A DNA stretch of 64,000 nucleotides from Crocodylus rhombifer (GCA_038503035.1 JAVSML010000039.1:248001-312000), one strand, 5' to 3'; positions 41,426 to 53,779 are shown, numbered from the stretch's first letter. Program-made: numbers and translations. The notes: generated by a model from the sequence alone, not told the origin.

Positions 41426-41835
41426 TGTTTGAGCAATGGGGACCCATTATGCCAGGCACTGCACATGTGTAAAATGAGAAACAATTCCTGCCCTAAAGAT
41501 TTCAGACCACAGTACCACATATATGAAAAATACCACTCACTTTAGTTAGACCAGGACAGACCTCTTTTTTGGACCTTTTTCATTTTAATAACACCATATG
41601 TTGTTAGTAAAGAATCAGTCTAAACCACTTTAGTCTTAAACCAAGAAGAAGGTATATACATGGGTTTCACTGATTTAACTATAAATATGTTTGTAATCCA
41701 ATTTAGTAAAAGCAGTGTCACATTTTCATGTAGACGAACAGAGGTGGCTAGCTATGTTATTCTGAAATCATGGTGACACCGTAGGCACCTTTTACTCTTT
41801 ACAGGCATTGCACAATTAACTGGTTAATTGCACAA

Positions 41836-41960
41836 TTACTTTGAGACCAGCTACACATGCAAAGTAGCTATTATGCAGTAAAAAGCTCCAAGCTATCAAG
41901 TTAGATCTCAAAACCTTGATAACTGGTGGCTATTGAGCTTTAATGTACACATGTAGTAGG
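41836..41960. repeat. Inverted repeat related to the TGTGCAGT family
   Basis: 'accagctacacatgcaaagtagctattatgcagtaaaaagctcc' is mirrored by 'gagctttaatgtacacatgtagtaggg'. It sits at the left edge of the 59-bp tandem array. Confidence 0.5.
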
Positions 41961-42119
41961 GTCTCCCCTGTGGCTGGGACTCCCGTCAGCTGACTGGGTT
42001 CCCAGCCACAGGGGTGCACCTTGCCCAGATGGGGCTGTGAGTCTTGCAACTGCTGGGGACTCTCAACCCTAGCAGCTGCCAAGACCCAGAGTCCCACAAC
42101 TGTGGATGCTGGGTCTCTG

Positions 42120-42590
42120 CAATGTGCCTCCCAGCAAACCCCCAGGTTGGGAGAATTGCCACTGTGGTGATTTCCCAGACCCAGGGGCGTATGCAACCTT
42201 GGGGTGGAATGATCAACACAGGGGGGGATCCCCTTTCCTTGGTGGATTTGTGAATGGCTTTAGTTCACCAGGATCGTATAAGTCAAATGCTGCTTTGAGT
42301 ACCAGCATGGGGATGCATGAAATCCCTGGGGTCAGAAGGTCACCATCCGGGCGATCCCTCCATCCCGGAGATACATGAAACCCCCAGAATGGGAAGATTG
42401 CCGCAGTAGTGGTGCTCTCATGGAGGTTGTTTCTTGTACCCCCAGGGCAGAGAGATCGCCCCTGCAGTGATTTTCCAGCTCCAGGGGGTTTTGCACACCC
42501 CTGAGGCCAGGAAAGCACTGCAGTGACAAACCTCCCACACCAGGGATGCATGGGCCACCCCTGCAATTGGGCGCCCCTCAGCTGGGTGCA
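42120..42590. repeat. Diverged minisatellite, unit about 59 bp
   Basis: The landmark 'aaccccca/acccctg' recurs at 42139, 42197, 42324, 42381, 42439, 42498 and 42558, spacing 57 to 60 bp (127 bp across one degraded stretch). Units share 'gatgcatgaaacccccagg', 'gggaagattgcc' and 'gcagtgattttccagctccagg'. About seven to eight units. Confidence 0.8.
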
Positions 42591-42599
42591 TGGGGCTTG

Positions 42600-44255
42600 C
42601 TTCTCACACATGCACATGTATCATGGAAAGAGGCACGATTGTCTAAATTGCACATTAGATCCCATCACACCTTTACCTGCATGTATAGAGGATCCTCAGA
42701 GACTAACTGGCTCAAAGAAGCATGAACCACAGAACCAGCACTGTGATAGGACAACATAATCCTTCTCATCATCACTTACAGCACTTACCCCTAGCTTAAA
42801 CACCTTAGACATATAAAGACCTCCAACTCCCCCCTAGAAAATGATGATAATCTCAAGGTAGCCTTGGGGGACAAACCTGTCCTGGCTTCCAGGCATCAAA
42901 TGACATCAAATGGTATTTTTTCAACAATAGAGTACCTATCTCTAATTTTCACCAAGCCACCAGGCCTTGCTACAGACCTAGATGCCAGTTGTACCCACTC
43001 ATCAAGACAGACCACATTGTCACTGGACCAAACAACAGAAATTATAGTATCTAAGGTTCATTCACCTGCCCCTCCACCAACATCATATAGGCCATCACCT
43101 GCTTACAGTATCCCTCTGCTGTCTACATTGAGTAAACAGGGGTTATTATGCCATTGCCTGAGCTATGTATTAAGACTGTTAGCTGGACTATCTGTTAACT
43201 CCATTGATTGCACTATTCATCTCAATTAATCTAATCAACCCACTTATTACTTCTTTGAGCAGTATCCCTTCCCTTTCCCTTCTATATGTAATCTTTTCTT
43301 GTCTAAGCTAGGATGAGGAGTCTGGCCTTGCAGGCAGCAGAGGGTCTTCTCTCCTGACAAGAAGGCTTCAGAGCTGACAGGTGAGTTGCCCTGAGACTGC
43401 CAGTGAGACACTGATGGCTTGCAACAGAATACAACCCAGAGTGGGGGGAAATCTGCTAGTAAGCCAGTGTTTATGGTTGGACCCAATGCAGAACTAGCTT
43501 GTGTTATAGGCAGTGGGCTTACTTTTTTGGTGTAGTTAAGCTGGCAGACTGGGCTGAGACTATCGAGGGTGGAGGAGATCCCAGTGGTGCCTGAGGGGCA
43601 TGAGGCTGTTTTGAACCCTGCCAGGGCTCAGGACATAGAGTGTGTTTAAGCCCAAAGGAGTTGCAGCCTAGTGGAAGGCTGAAGCCTAGCAGAGGCAGAA
43701 GTCAGGCAGAGCCAGGGGGGCCAGCACCTGCAAAGGACAGAGCCAGGACCCAGCACTCAAAAGGGGCAGACACCAGGGCCAAGAGCCCAGAACCAGAGAA
43801 AGCAAGGCAGGAGCTAGAGCCCAGAAGCCTGGTTCAGCATTATGGGCCAGGGTTAGAAGGAAGGAACAGAGTATGGGAAGGCCAAGGCATAAACACAGGA
43901 GACTGATTGAATGGCAACACCTGTGAGGCATGGACATGGCTATAGAAGAGGTCAGAGACCACAAAATTAGCACTTAAGGTAAGCACACATGGGCCAGGAG
44001 GGCCCTGCTTAGTGCCTGAGGGCAGGGCAGGCATCAGGGTAGTTCAGGAGAAATCCACAGACTGATAATAGACAAAGGCTCACTCCTGGACCCTGGGTAG
44101 CTTCCCTCTTCAGAAATCAATTAGTTACATAAAGGAATGGTAGGCAAGGGGAAAGGGGGACCCAGGGAGCCATGGTAAGGCAGGAGCCACGTGGCCACCA
44201 GGGGGTATCACAGCCACCACTGGGGCATGATTCTTGTTACACACATTTAGAAACC
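42600..44255. other. Intergenic; GC-richer purine-biased stretch at 43640-44250
   Basis: No gene recognised. The part from 43550 to 44250 is richer in GC and in 'gcagagccagg', 'gaacccagcac' and 'aggcaggagcc' phrases, and reads like an old interspersed element, perhaps LTR-derived. Its ends were not found. Confidence 0.35.
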
Positions 44256-44261
44256 ACTATA

Positions 44262-44369
44262 AGAAGAGGGGGCTGGGATGAACTGGCCATGTCAAAAGAA
44301 TGGGAGAAACCTTATCCTTAAGAACAGTTTGTATAGCAAGATTCAAGATGGCTCTAGAAAGCAGGTCAT
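44262..44369 (+). mobile_element. LINE ORF2 C-terminal remnant, 5' half of a split copy
   Basis: Plus-strand frame reads TGHVKRMGETLSLRTV and ARFKMALESR, the same C-terminal region as in the LINE at 21955-22490 (GHIKRM). It stops exactly where the CR1 at 44370 begins and resumes at 45440. Confidence 0.65.
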
Positions 44370-45439
44370 CATAGTTTCATAGTTAGTTAGTCAGTAGGGT
44401 CGGAAGGGACCTGAGCAGATCATTGAGTCTGACCCCCTGCCATGGCAGGGAAGAGGGTCAAATGACCCCAGCAAGGTGTTCGTCTAGCCTCCTCTTAAAG
44501 ACCCCCAGGGTAGGGGCCAGCACTTCTCTTGGAAGTTGGTTCCAGATCCTAGCCGCCCTGACCATGAAGTAGCGCCTCCTGATGTCTAAATTTAATCTAC
44601 CCTCTGCCAGCTTGTGACCATTATTCCTAGTCACTCCTAGTAGAGCTCGGGGGAACACGGACTCCCCCAGTGCCTGCTGATCCCCCCTGACTAGTTTGAA
44701 ACAGGCCACTAGATCCCCCCTCAGCCTTCTCTTGTGGAGGCTGAACAGATTCAGGTCCTGTAGCCTCTCCTTGGAGGGCCTGCCCTGCTGGCCCCTGATC
44801 ATGCAAGTGGCCCTCCTCTGGATGTTCTCCATGTTGTCCACACCCCTCTTGAATTGTGGCGCCCAAAACTGAATGCAGTACTGCAGCTGCGGCCTGACCA
44901 GTGCCGCATAGAGGGGAAGGATCACCTGCTTGGATCTGCTTGAGATGCATCTGTGGATGCATGACAAGGTACGGTTGGCCTTCCTGACTGCATCTGTACA
45001 CTGTTGGCCCATGTTCATCCTGGCATCAATGATGACTCCAAGATCCTTTTCTGCCTCTGCACTGACGAGAAGGGAGTTCCCCAACCTGTAGGTATGCTGC
45101 TGGTTCTTCCTCCCCAGGTGCAGTACCTGGAACTTGTCAGTGTTGAATCCCATCCTGTTCTCATCCGCCCACCCCTGTAACCTGTCTAGGTCCAATTGTA
45201 GCCTATTCCTCCCTTCCAGCTTGCCCACATTCCCCCACATTTTAGTGTTGTCAGCAAATTTGAAAAGGGTGCTATTTACCCCCTCTTCCAAGTCACTGAT
45301 GAAGATGTTAACCAGTGCGGGCCCGAGGACCGAGCCCTGCGGAACCCCACTGCCCACGTCCTTCCAGGTTGAAAATGACCCATCCACCACCACTCTCTGA
45401 GTGTGGCCCTCCAGCCAGCTGGCGACTCATTTGACTGTG
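44370..45439 (-). mobile_element. CR1 LINE, 5'-truncated, inserted into another LINE
   Basis: A 311-codon open frame (45393-44458) covers the RT from SFSTWKDVGSGVPQGSVLGP to the C-terminus LDEHLAGVI, followed by the 3' tail ('ctcaatgatctgctcaggtccc' on the minus strand, then 'ctatgaaactatg'). The catalytic box reads FADN where active copies have FADD. It shares its tail with the copy at 35101 (same subfamily). The 5' break is in RT at 45439. Confidence 0.95.
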
Positions 45440-45760
45440 GGTCCTCTATGGCAGTACCGCCATGTGTGTAAAAATTATATGAAGTCATTCAACATCAACA
45501 CAGAAAGCTGGGGAGAGGCCCGCAGAATCCCATTTGATCTGGAAGGAACATCTGGCACTGGGTGTAGCTCAGCACGAAGCAGCTTTGACTCAGAAGATGG
45601 AAGCAAATTGAGAAAGAAGAAACCAGCATGGATTCCAGCTCAGAGAACTTGTAGATCAGTGACACTTATAACAATCTGTATTGCTCCCAAATTGGGCTTG
45701 ACAGCCACATACGGATTCATCAGGTATCTGATTAGACATTTTAGGTGTAAACCATGATCC
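45440..45760 (+). mobile_element. LINE ORF2 C-terminal remnant, 3' half of a split copy
   Basis: An open frame reads GPLWQYRHVCKNYMKSFNIN, then TESWGEARRIPF and, near its end, IAPKLGLTATYGFI before RHFRC. The RP(L)xxYKDVCKxxMK, W-A-R and terminal 'C..SRIGL.SH.R.C' zinc-knuckle layout is a known C-terminus of some non-LTR retrotransposons. Cysteines of the knuckle are partly lost. Confidence 0.65.
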
Positions 45761-45764
45761 AGAG

Positions 45765-47415
45765 GATCAACAGTTGCTTACTATTATGTCATGGCATTCT
45801 TCTATGGGAATCATTACATATCATCACATAATGCACTAAATCCCATTTTCTATGCCATTTTCCTCCAAACCAATACTGTATTGGAGAGAGGTCAAATTTA
45901 ATTTCTGCATTAAAAATCATTCATCCTTCCTGGCTTTAGGACAAATCACCTAAGCCTAGCATTAAGCTGTATAAAAAAAGAAGAGCCCTCTGTACAGCTT
46001 TCTGCAGAATCCATCATTATACATTCACACACCCGTTGCATTCTATCCTAACCTGAGTCATCGCTTCTCCAAAAAGCTCTTGGATCAGGTTTAGCCAGCA
46101 GGTCTCCTTTATTATAAGGCTCCTTCATCTATAAAACAGAAGGAACAGAACAAACTATGAGAACTTGTAATACTGTTTTATGATTTTCAACATTTCTAAC
46201 TGCTGATTCTTTCCCATTGTAGCCCCTCGCCCACCCAAATAAGCCCCCCAAAAAACAAGAAAAACCCAGAGCCAGATAGCAATGCACAGATATTTCCAGC
46301 TGGTTATAAAGTTGCAGGCAAATTTATGAGGATTCAGGTACAAAAATAAGGACATATTTATTTTACCTTGAACTGCATTTTCCATTTAAAGTCTGAATAT
46401 CAACTTAATTCAAATTTTTAGCCCAGCTCTGCCCTTTGGCTCTTCTCAGACAGTATGATGGAAGAAGAAACATCGTGCAGTGGCTGAGACTAACCAAGGC
46501 ATATTGATTTTCCCATCAAGTGTAGAAAATGCATTGCCAGGACTTTAATAACATCTAATTCTTTGACTCCTGATGTAAAAGGTATGTTGATGGTAGAGAC
46601 ACCAGTCCAGCCTCTAGTCTTTTCCAGCCTCTGTCAGGACCTGGGCCAGAGTTAATTTGAGAATCAGGCGTTTGATTCTCTTCTCTCACTAACTTTATAT
46701 TGGTATAATTCTACTGGTTTCAGTGGCATTGCACCTGATTAATAGCCGTGTGAGTGAAGAGTCTGACATAACTGTATTATATATTTACATACCTTTCATT
46801 TTCATGGATCCCAGACTATTTAATAGATTATATCTACTGCACCACTGAAATGCAGAATCCAACCCAGATGTGGAAAGCAGCACTCAGCCAATAAATAACA
46901 TGCTGCACCAACTGGGGAGGTTGGTAAAAAATTTCCTACAGGACTAGGTAAAACCCCTGGATGAAAAGGGCTCATAGATTTTTAGTGTCCACCTAGAGTA
47001 GGCATTACATTGTTTTTAATAGAACAGAAAGGTACACAATTTATCTACCTGGGAAGAATTAAAATCCTACTGAGTTTGAATCTGGGGGTCCAGTGAATCT
47101 AGTAGGTCATGCAAAATTGAAGTTTTTCAACCAGTGAATTATTCCTCTACAGTTTAAGAAATGCTGTCCATTAAATGATTCCCGGTACAATCATTTATTT
47201 AAATCTTTGTGTCCTCTCGCAAAAAAATTACGCTGTGTCACAAGTGCTACAAATGCTAAGAAGGCTTCCAAGTTGATTAATCTGAAGGGTTGTAAAGCTA
47301 ATACACTACTGGGAGATACAGTTCAGCTTCTTTTAATTTATTTTTCTAGGCATCTGCATTCAAGAGATTAAGCACTTGATGAACAACAAAAAAGAAGACA
47401 CTCAAGTATTTTTTG
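45765..47415. other. Intergenic, no gene seen
   Basis: AT-rich DNA. An old repeat trace lies at 46640-46760 ('gattctcttctctcactaac', 'ggtttcagtggcattgcacc', 'gtgtgagtgaagagtctgac'), with roughly inverted ends. Confidence 0.4.
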
Positions 47416-47419
47416 TTGG

Positions 47420-47554
47420 GTGATATGTTTTTATTGGATCCACTGCATTCTTCTTCAGGTCTGCACCACTTCAGGTTGGAAGAAGAATGCCTTATATTTG
47501 AAAGCTTGTCTAACTTTATCCCAACTATGCAGTAGGTCCAATAAAAGATATCAC
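47420..47554. mobile_element. 135-bp foldback MITE with 26-bp inverted ends
   Basis: 'gtgatatgtttttattggatccactgc' (47420-47446) is the near-exact inverse of 'gcagtaggtccaataaaagatatcac' (47529-47554). The loop holds 'tcttcttcaggtctgca' and 'tttgaaagcttgtctaac'. No coding capacity. Confidence 0.75.
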
Positions 47555-47559
47555 TTTAA

Positions 47560-49185
47560 AACTTCCTTGCCTCTCTCATAATTCCTGGATCATCAAGGGT
47601 ACAACATCACTTTTATACTAACAAAAGAAATGCACATTCATGACAGTTACAGCTCTAGTTACTGTATAACCCTGTGATTAACATTAATATCCAGGGAAAT
47701 ATAGAAATGAAGAAACAAAAAAGAAGAGTATGGGAAAGAGAGAGAGAAATTAATGATGTGTATTCTGGGCTGAATTGTGATCATGCAAAAAAAGACTGCC
47801 AAGTAAGAAAATGCACACAAAAACATGCAATAGAGGCTCATGCTACACACAAATCTGTTGCCCTGAAAAGCACGTCTTCAAGCACGTGCAGAATAGAGAA
47901 TGAAAGAGGAGATCGTGTCAAGGGATGGAATAGATGTACCCATGTACATAATGCCCACAGAGGAGCAAAGGGCAAGCTGCTACACCAGCTGCAAAACCCG
48001 TGCACTGTTCCATCTAGCAACCACAGTTGGAAAGGGAAACAATTGAGGTTCCCATGCCATGGAGTTGGAGGCATCATAGTGACAACACTTTGAAGGCAAG
48101 TCAGGAGTTTAGGAAAGTTCTCATGGAGCATCAGCTGCAGGAGTAAGATACAAGATCATCAAGATCTCCTTGGCTCATAGATACAATGATGTTATGGCAA
48201 TGATCAGGTTGGAACTGCATGCAGCAGTTAGGGAAAGACAGATCATATGCAGGAAGTGTTAGTCATGGGGGAAGTAAATGCATGCTTAGCAAGCACTGGA
48301 GAGGGATGAGACATAACTGTGACCATAGCAAATGAAATAGCTAATTCCCATTGGCAGCCTTTAATCTAGCCCAGACTGTATAGTATCTATGCAAAAGGCT
48401 CATATGAAGAAGTCCTTCATGTATTTTATCCATCAAGGGCCACTGACTAGATAAGAGCAACAGGGTAGTTTGTGGACACAGAAATACACAACCGTTCACT
48501 TTTGTCATATATCCACATATCCACATATACTGGGGTGACTGACTCACAGACTTGATGATCTCACCACAATTCACAGAGATCAGAGCATACCAACATATCA
48601 CATGATCACCAGGGCAATTCACTTCCTTTTCGTAGAGTTTTCTGCTTATATACTTCGATCCACCAAAACGTCCTCATTTCAATGTCTGTTCATTTATAAC
48701 ATACCACATATCAAGTTACAGTGGTATACATGCAGGGTAACTTAAAACATAAATCTGAAGTAACTTCGTCTATTAATAAAGCTGGGGAACCTGAGGTCAG
48801 AAACTGGCTTGATAGCTTTACATGCAGAAAGGAGAATGTTGCATCCACAGCACTCCTAGCTTTTTCCATGACCTCTTTCTATAGTGAAACCACTCTTGCT
48901 TTCTTAACTGTATAGGCCTGTATGGTACCTTCTGCCCTTTACCATCAGCAATTCATTTTGTAAAAAAACCAACAGAGTCTCAATTCTGTATCTCTCAACA
49001 AAGCCTCTAATAACTGATACCTTTCATTCTTGTGTCATTCAACCTGTTACCCTTGGGCTCTCTAAATGCAAAACTCTATCTTTTTCCTGAATAAATATAA
49101 GAGACATATCTGGACAGTTTTTTACCACGGGCAGCATTAATTGCCATTCCCTTGCTGTCAAATTTTTGGCCTTGTGAGGAGCCTG
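47560..49185. other. Intergenic, no gene seen
   Basis: The 139-codon plus frame at 47674-48093 has no known domain. No clear repeat was recognised. Confidence 0.4.
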
Positions 49186-49189
49186 GCAG

Positions 49190-49496
49190 GCTGGATAGCA
49201 TGGCCCCGTGCACTAGAACTGGCATGCAGTAGTGGGATGACATGGAACTAGATCCTGGCATGCAGGACTGGGTCTTGGAAGCATGAGACCTGATCCAGGT
49301 GCCTGAAGCCAGGATGAAGCAGTGCAGGGCCCAGTCTGGACAATGAGGACAGTGCCGAGCCCAACTGGGGCGGTGCAGGGCCCAATCCAGGCACACAAGG
49401 CTCTATCTGGGTGATGACCCAGTGAAGGATCTTGGCTGTGGACCAGCCTCACACCACACAACTTGTCCATGGTGCAGAAAGGTTGAGCACCTCTGC
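49190..49496. mobile_element. Probable hAT-derived fragment
   Basis: GC-richer block with repeated 'ctggcatgcag' and 'gggcccagtctgga' phrases. The right end 'aggttgagcacctctg' resembles the inverse of a CAGGGGTGCTCAACC hAT end. The left end was not found. Confidence 0.4.
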
Positions 49497-49499
49497 TGT

Positions 49500-51640
49500 A
49501 CAACAATCTGACTGTAGGTCTACAGCAGATTACACCCAATCTCAGTGCTTTCTGCATACTGATAGACAGAAGGTGGAATATAATTTGAGTTCTGGAGAAT
49601 GTCTATGTAAGCACTAGGAGTCATTTTTTTCAGCCAGGCTCCAAAATGGCAAAATTAATAAGTTCCATCTTCAGTACTGACATGGGTGATCATAGCTGAA
49701 GCTTGACAGTTGTTCATGGTACCTGATTTGGTGTTTTACAAATTATTCTATTTTATGTGAAATGTTATTTTTCTAGTACAGATTAGGGGGGTCATGACAT
49801 ATTAGAAAGATGAATATTTCATTTAGGGGAGAGTATTCATCAGAGTGCTCAATAACTATTTCAGTCTTTGTATGAATAAGAAATGACCCTCAGCTTGTAG
49901 AAATGAATGAAAGAAAGCAGGATGCATAACAGCAATCTCAGTGAATACTAGCACAATAGGGAGCTTTATGAGGACTCAACACAATCTGGATTGGCAAAGA
50001 TGATACAATGGCCATACAAATTGCTCAGAATTGTAACTGTAATCTCCTTTAGACTTTCTCAGTTGACAACAGATAATATGAGTTACATTGCTGGAAGTCT
50101 TAGGTTATTTTTGCTGCTCATTAGAACAAGTAAAAATAATGGCTATGTGGATAACATACTAATATTTTGGGTTGCAAAATTATTCAACCTTTCCACCTAT
50201 TTAGCTCATACTTAATGCATATGAGCTTGAATAGCATATAGCCAGAGATCTGAAAGATGTTGCTCTCTTTTATGTGAATGGTTCTATGGACTTGGCACAG
50301 AAACAGAAAAAAACTTGGTAATATCAATATAATTTCCCTTTGGCAGAGCCTCCAATAGAGAAAACAAAACATGCTTATCAATTCTTAATGCAATGGACTA
50401 CATTCCATTGAAAACTTCTCTTAATATCACTGTAAGATACCTATACTAGAAAATGACCAGATAAAGCTATCTTCAAAGTGGAAACTGATTCTTCATAGGC
50501 ATGAAGAAAAATTTTAAATTCAGTTAAACTCAGGGGGGCTGTTTTGGGGCAAAAAGGTGCATGTTGTATGTGGGGATATATGGCATATGCTGGATATTCT
50601 ATAAACATTTCAGTTTTTGCCAACTAGCAAGCACAATGCTCCAGCAAATTAAAAAAATACCAGGCTGATATATGTTAAAAAAAAACCCTGAAAAGGGAAG
50701 CCCTGCCTTCTGTTTTAGTGGAGGAACATGCTTATCATAGTATCTGCTGAACCCTGGATAAGCTCTATTTTCTAACAGAGTTTTTTCAGCCTAAAGTTCA
50801 ATTTGGGTAATCAAGGAAAATTGCTTAATACTAATGATCAAATCTTTTCCTTTGTGCTGACTGAGTACACTTAAGCCTAGGCAGATAATACTTCAACAGG
50901 TCAAGTATTTAAAAATAATATGCATACAATAGTCAGAATAGGAAAACAACGCACTTTATGAGATCATAAAATATAACTTAACCATTCTCCACATATCTTC
51001 CATTCTGAAAGACCAATGAAAGTGTGTGTGCACTGCTCAAAGTAAGGGTGGGCCATTAATAGGTGATGCAAAGAAAGCAAAGATGCTCCATTTATTCATT
51101 TATTTGTTTAATTTATATGCCACCCTCTCCAAAAGAGACTTGGGCAGCTTATGATAAAAAACAAGATAAAATATAAGAATACATAAGTTATTAAAGTAAG
51201 TAATAAAACAACTCCCCAGATGATACTCCAAAGCTTAACCCTGTCTGCTAAAAACTTGCCCAAATGAAAAGGTCTCACAAAGCCTCCAGACTTTTCTGAT
51301 GAGCATCAAGAGGGGAGGGGATTCCAATGCTGAGGAGTCTACTTGTCCTCAGGCTTCACAACAAAATAAACTGTGACCAGACAGCTAACTGAATTCACAT
51401 GGGCAAAGAAGGGGATGGGGTGCAGAAAATGATAACTAATAAGTGCAACAAAAGCTTTTGAAAATTTGAATGAATTTAAGTTGGCAGGGTCTGATAAAAT
51501 TCATTTCACAGTGCTAAAGGAATTGTTGTAAGAATTCTTAGAGCCAAAAACAATATGTGCAAAGTCATGGATGAAAGGTTGGTTTTTGGAAGACTGTAGA
51601 ATGGCTAACATCTTTAGAAAAGGGTAAAAGTAGGACATGC
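49500..51640. other. Intergenic, no gene seen
   Basis: AT-rich. At 51085-51165 'tttaatttatatgccaccctctcc' and 'gacttgggcagcttatgataa' look like an old SINE/LINE tail common in amniotes. Confidence 0.4.
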
Positions 51641-51647
51641 AGAGGGA

Positions 51648-51989
51648 GGGTGTTTACACGTGCATTTACCACACAGTAAGCAACTTTTAGACTGGTGTCT
51701 ACATATGGAGGTATTACTGTGCAGTAATGCTATGTGTGCTCCAACTTGGGAGCAAAGTTACTCCCAAGTCGAAGCACATGCACAGTGCTACTGCACAGTA
51801 AAGCATTTAGATGTCTTACTGTGCAGTAACTAAGTGTAACTTAGTTCAGCATAATTCACCATAGTTACTGCGCAGTATGGCCATGCACATGTAGACATGT
51901 GCTGCACAGCACAGTAACTTTCAGTTACTGCACAGTAACCTAAGTAACCTAAATTACTGTGCAGTAACTGTGCATGTGTAGCCATGCCC
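51648..51989. mobile_element. Foldback MITE with repeated TTACTGTGCAGTAA
   Basis: The best copy of the family. Ends gggtgtttacacgtgca and tgcatgtgtagccatgccc are inverted. Inside are at least six versions of the self-complementary TTACTGTGCAGTAA, plus an inner hairpin around 'caacttgggagcaaagttactcccaagt'. It may be a Chompy-like crocodilian MITE; that name is a guess. Confidence 0.75.
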
Positions 51990-52419
51990 AGGAAAATACA
52001 ATCTGGTCAGTCTGGCTTCAAAACCTGGGAAGATATTAGAACTGATTATAAACTAATCCATTTCTAAATACCTGGATATGGAAAAGGTAATCGCTACTAC
52101 TCAAAATGGATTTGTTAAGAACCAGATGCTGAACCAACTTGATATTTTTATTTGACAGGATAGTTGTTTTGGGGGGTGAAGAAAACGCAGTGGAGATAAT
52201 ATACTTGGAGCCTGACCCTGTTCTACCCATTAGGCCCCTGAATGGTTCCTAAGTATGATCCTTTTGAATAGATCCATGAAAAAACATTAAGACAACAAGT
52301 GAATGGATCCTCCTGCTTGGTGCTGTTTGCGACTTTGACACAGTTCGACTCCCACATGACATTCTCATAATAAACTGGAGAAGTGCAGACTAGAATGAAT
52401 TGCTATTTATTGGGTAAAT

Positions 52420-52852
52420 AAGGGGTGTCAAATTCCTTGGGCCCTGCAGGTCAGATCCAGCCCTGCAGGGCTTCCCATGGGCTGGACAACCCACAAATGG
52501 CGGTGACATTAAATTCCTTGGCTAGTAAAGCCATTGTTTTGGCAGGTCTCTGGAACCCAGGGACTTAATGCCACTGCTGCTTGCCACCACTTTTCCCCTG
52601 CTGTCAGTCTTGGTTGCCAGTGGTGACTAGAAAACCCAGTTTTGGTAGTGTGTAAAGAGGGGTGAAGGTAAGCAGCATTAGCTCCCTGTGTTCCACAGTC
52701 ATACAAAAACAGCAGGGATTAACATACTGCTGAAGAGGTTCTGGCAGCTGCAGTGATGTGCCCCATAGGATGAATCTGGGTGGCCTAGCCTTCAAGAAGC
52801 CCTGTCAGTTAATGAGCCAACTGCAGGAGCTGGAGGATTTTTGATACCCCTG
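52420..52852. mobile_element. Non-autonomous hAT element
   Basis: Left end aaggggtgtcaaattcc and right end ggatttttgatacccctg are inverted repeats. The putative TSD gggtaaat/agataaac agrees at 5 of 8. Inside is 'cagatccagccctgcagggc', a phrase common in these elements. Confidence 0.7.
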
Positions 52853-53311
52853 AGATAAACAAGTGGTTGAATAACCTGTAGCAAAGAGTAACAATAAATG
52901 GATTAGGGTCTGCAAGACAAGAAGTTAGCATGACACAAAACCAGGAGGGGCAATGATTGAGTGGAGCTATGATTAATTGAAGATCTTGGTAACTCACAAA
53001 TAGGGATCTGCTCAAATTGTGTTTTTGTGAATTTTGCAGAAATTGTGAAATAGGGCGATCACCATGAAATCAGCAGGACCCAACCTCTACCCCCCCACCT
53101 GCAAAAAAAATAAAAAAATAAAAAAATTACTACTACCATGAGTTTACTGGATTAAGCTCTAGAACACAAGCCTGTTGTGGAAAGCTATGGCCTAATCTAA
53201 ATCAGGTGCCTGATCCCTAAGTGCAGGGCCAGGCAGGAATGGAGTGGTGCCAAGCCCCCTGCAGCCCAGTTTTGGCATGCAGGACAGGGTAGGAGTGATA
53301 CCAGGCTCTGG

Positions 53312-53768
53312 TAGGTTTACCATACATCCGGGTTTTCCCAGACCTGTTCTCTTTTTTGGCCCATGTGCTGCATCCAGGTGGGTTTTTAAAATAAGACCAA
53401 ATGTCTTGGTTTTTTACTGTTCCCTCTGCTCTCCCAGGCTGGCTGTTTGGAACTGGGAGCAGTGGACAACATGATTGGCTGTTGGGGGTCACGTGGTCCC
53501 CATGCAGGTTCCAGCAAGCCAAGTAAAGAGACTGTATGTGGGTGTGTGTGTGTGCACATTTGCTGCTTGGGCAGCAAGGCTGGGGGGGCTGTGGGTCAGA
53601 AGTGAGGGGGGTTGGCAGGGCTAGAGGAGCTGTGGCTTAGGAGTGAGAGGTAGAGGCAGGGCATGGGCATATCACTTCCCCCCCTCCCACAATCATATGC
53701 CCCTCCTTCTTCCCCCGCCCCACCCCCTTGGTGTTCTCTTTTTTGCTGATGGAAATATGGTAACCCTA
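53312..53768. mobile_element. Non-autonomous hAT element
   Basis: Left end taggtttaccatacatcc and right end ggaaatatggtaaccct-a are inverted. Flanks ggctctgg (53304-53311) and ggttctag (53769-53776) agree at 6 of 8. Subterminal 'gttctcttttttg' occurs near both ends. Confidence 0.75.
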
Positions 53769-53779
53769 GGTTCTAGGGC

